Positions 6,108 to 6,261 of a stretch of DNA of 6,261 nt are shown here, piece by piece. The first letter of the stretch is position 1, and the number at the start of each line of letters is the position of its first letter. Source of the DNA: Bacteroidota bacterium. GTDB taxonomy: Bacteria > Bacteroidota > Bacteroidia > NS11-12g > UBA9320. The notes beneath the pieces were generated by a model. It did not search any database, was not told the DNA's origin, and worked only from the letters and a program-made list of their open reading frames with translations. A program made the translations under genes and the position numbers. The stretch is taken from the NCBI GenBank assembly GCA_947499775.1, contig CANMPY010000123.1, forward strand, positions 1 to 6,261, given 5' to 3'.

Positions 6108-6245
6108 TTATGAGCTTAGAAGTTTAGTTGGCTGTAGGCGTTGTTTAGCTGTAAAATTTCGAAGCAAATCGGGAAAGAGCAATCCTGCATTGTACCAATT
6201 ATTAGTAGGGCGTTGATGAAAATAATAATGCGCGAAAAAATTCAT
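6108..6245 (-). pseudogene. orphan 5' fragment of the acpH-like gene
   Basis: ATG at 6245 opens the same reading frame as the complete acpH-like gene. It matches for about 45 codons (MNFFAHYYFHQRPTN through KLL) and then hits TAA at 6110-6108, just past the point where homology ends. Compared with the complete copy it has N for S at residue 16, T for S at 40, S for I at 44 and a silent change at T14. It lacks the histidine/aspartate segments needed for activity. It is best read as the displaced original 5' end of the gene. Its own upstream region lies beyond the window, so it may still be transcribed from the old promoter, reading into the spacer and the abiE genes. Confidence 0.85.
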
Positions 6246-6261
6246 TTTATTGGGGCATTAA
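6112..6261. repeat. direct repeat copy B (5' end of acpH-like gene)
   Basis: This is the partner of 3901-4050, in the same orientation, 2211 bp away. It reaches the window edge, so its true right end cannot be seen, but identity already drops upstream of the ATG (12 of 16 bases). A further 6 bases to the left (6106-6111) match at 5 positions, too AT-rich to count. Confidence 0.93.

Larger units (their letters stand above)
3901..6261. mobile_element. putative abiE defence cassette inserted at the 5' end of acpH
   Basis: The region between the two repeats contains only the AbiE pair, its promoter, one small ORF and spacers. With one repeat copy the unit is 2211 bp. A toxin-antitoxin module bracketed by duplicated host-gene sequence, with the host gene kept complete on one side, is what integration into a gene's 5' end with replacement of that end would leave; SXT-family elements do this at prfC. 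No recombinase is visible, so it could be a reduced element, a passenger moved by homologous recombination, or the product of a local duplication. The duplication is seen; the mobility is inferred. Confidence 0.5.

Noticed and set aside
1..6261. tRNA, rRNA, CRISPR array, integrase or transposase
   Set aside because: I looked for each, especially at the edges of the abiE region, and saw no cloverleaf, spaced repeats or recombinase-like ORF.

Overview
The window looks like a piece of a Bacteroidota chromosome. It is AT-rich. It encodes a PorV/PorQ-type outer-membrane protein, a family typical of this phylum and its type IX secretion. Its clearest promoters fit the Bacteroidota pattern (TTTG, about 20 nt, TAnnTTTG), and Shine-Dalgarno sequences are mostly absent. 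Every credible gene lies on the minus strand, so transcription runs from high to low coordinates.

The core part (about 46-4034) reads, in transcription order: an AcpH-like ACP phosphodiesterase (4034-3378), a PorV/PorQ-family beta-barrel protein (3381-2311, ATGA overlap with the previous gene), a possible tiny one-helix membrane protein (2300-2187), a FabH-type ketoacyl-ACP synthase III (2190-1198, ATGA overlap with the tiny ORF) and PdxA of vitamin B6 synthesis (1134-46). The tight overlaps suggest one operon that mixes acyl-carrier-protein metabolism, envelope and cofactor functions. Bases 1-45 hold only sequence downstream of pdxA, with nothing recognisable.

The accessory part (about 4051-6111) carries a type IV AbiE toxin-antitoxin / abortive-infection pair: antitoxin abiEi (5859-5035), then toxin abiEii (5000-4209). 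A good Bacteroidota promoter at about 5876-5907 carries a GTACC-N7-GGTAC dyad between its two boxes, a likely operator for AbiEi autoregulation. A 33-codon ORF (4204-4103) begins 4 nt after abiEii and may be a third, small or truncated gene.

The most notable structure is a direct repeat of about 150 bp (3901-4050 and 6112-6261; 142/150 identical by my hand alignment) flanking the abiE module. The repeated sequence is the 5' end of the acpH-like gene. The left copy is part of the complete gene. The right copy is an orphan start of 45 codons, running from ATG to a stop just past the end of homology. The simplest reading is that a defence cassette entered the 5' end of acpH, brought a replacement 5' end and upstream region that keeps the gene whole, and pushed the original 5' end about 2.2 kb upstream. 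No integrase, transposase or tRNA gene is visible, so the mechanism is open.
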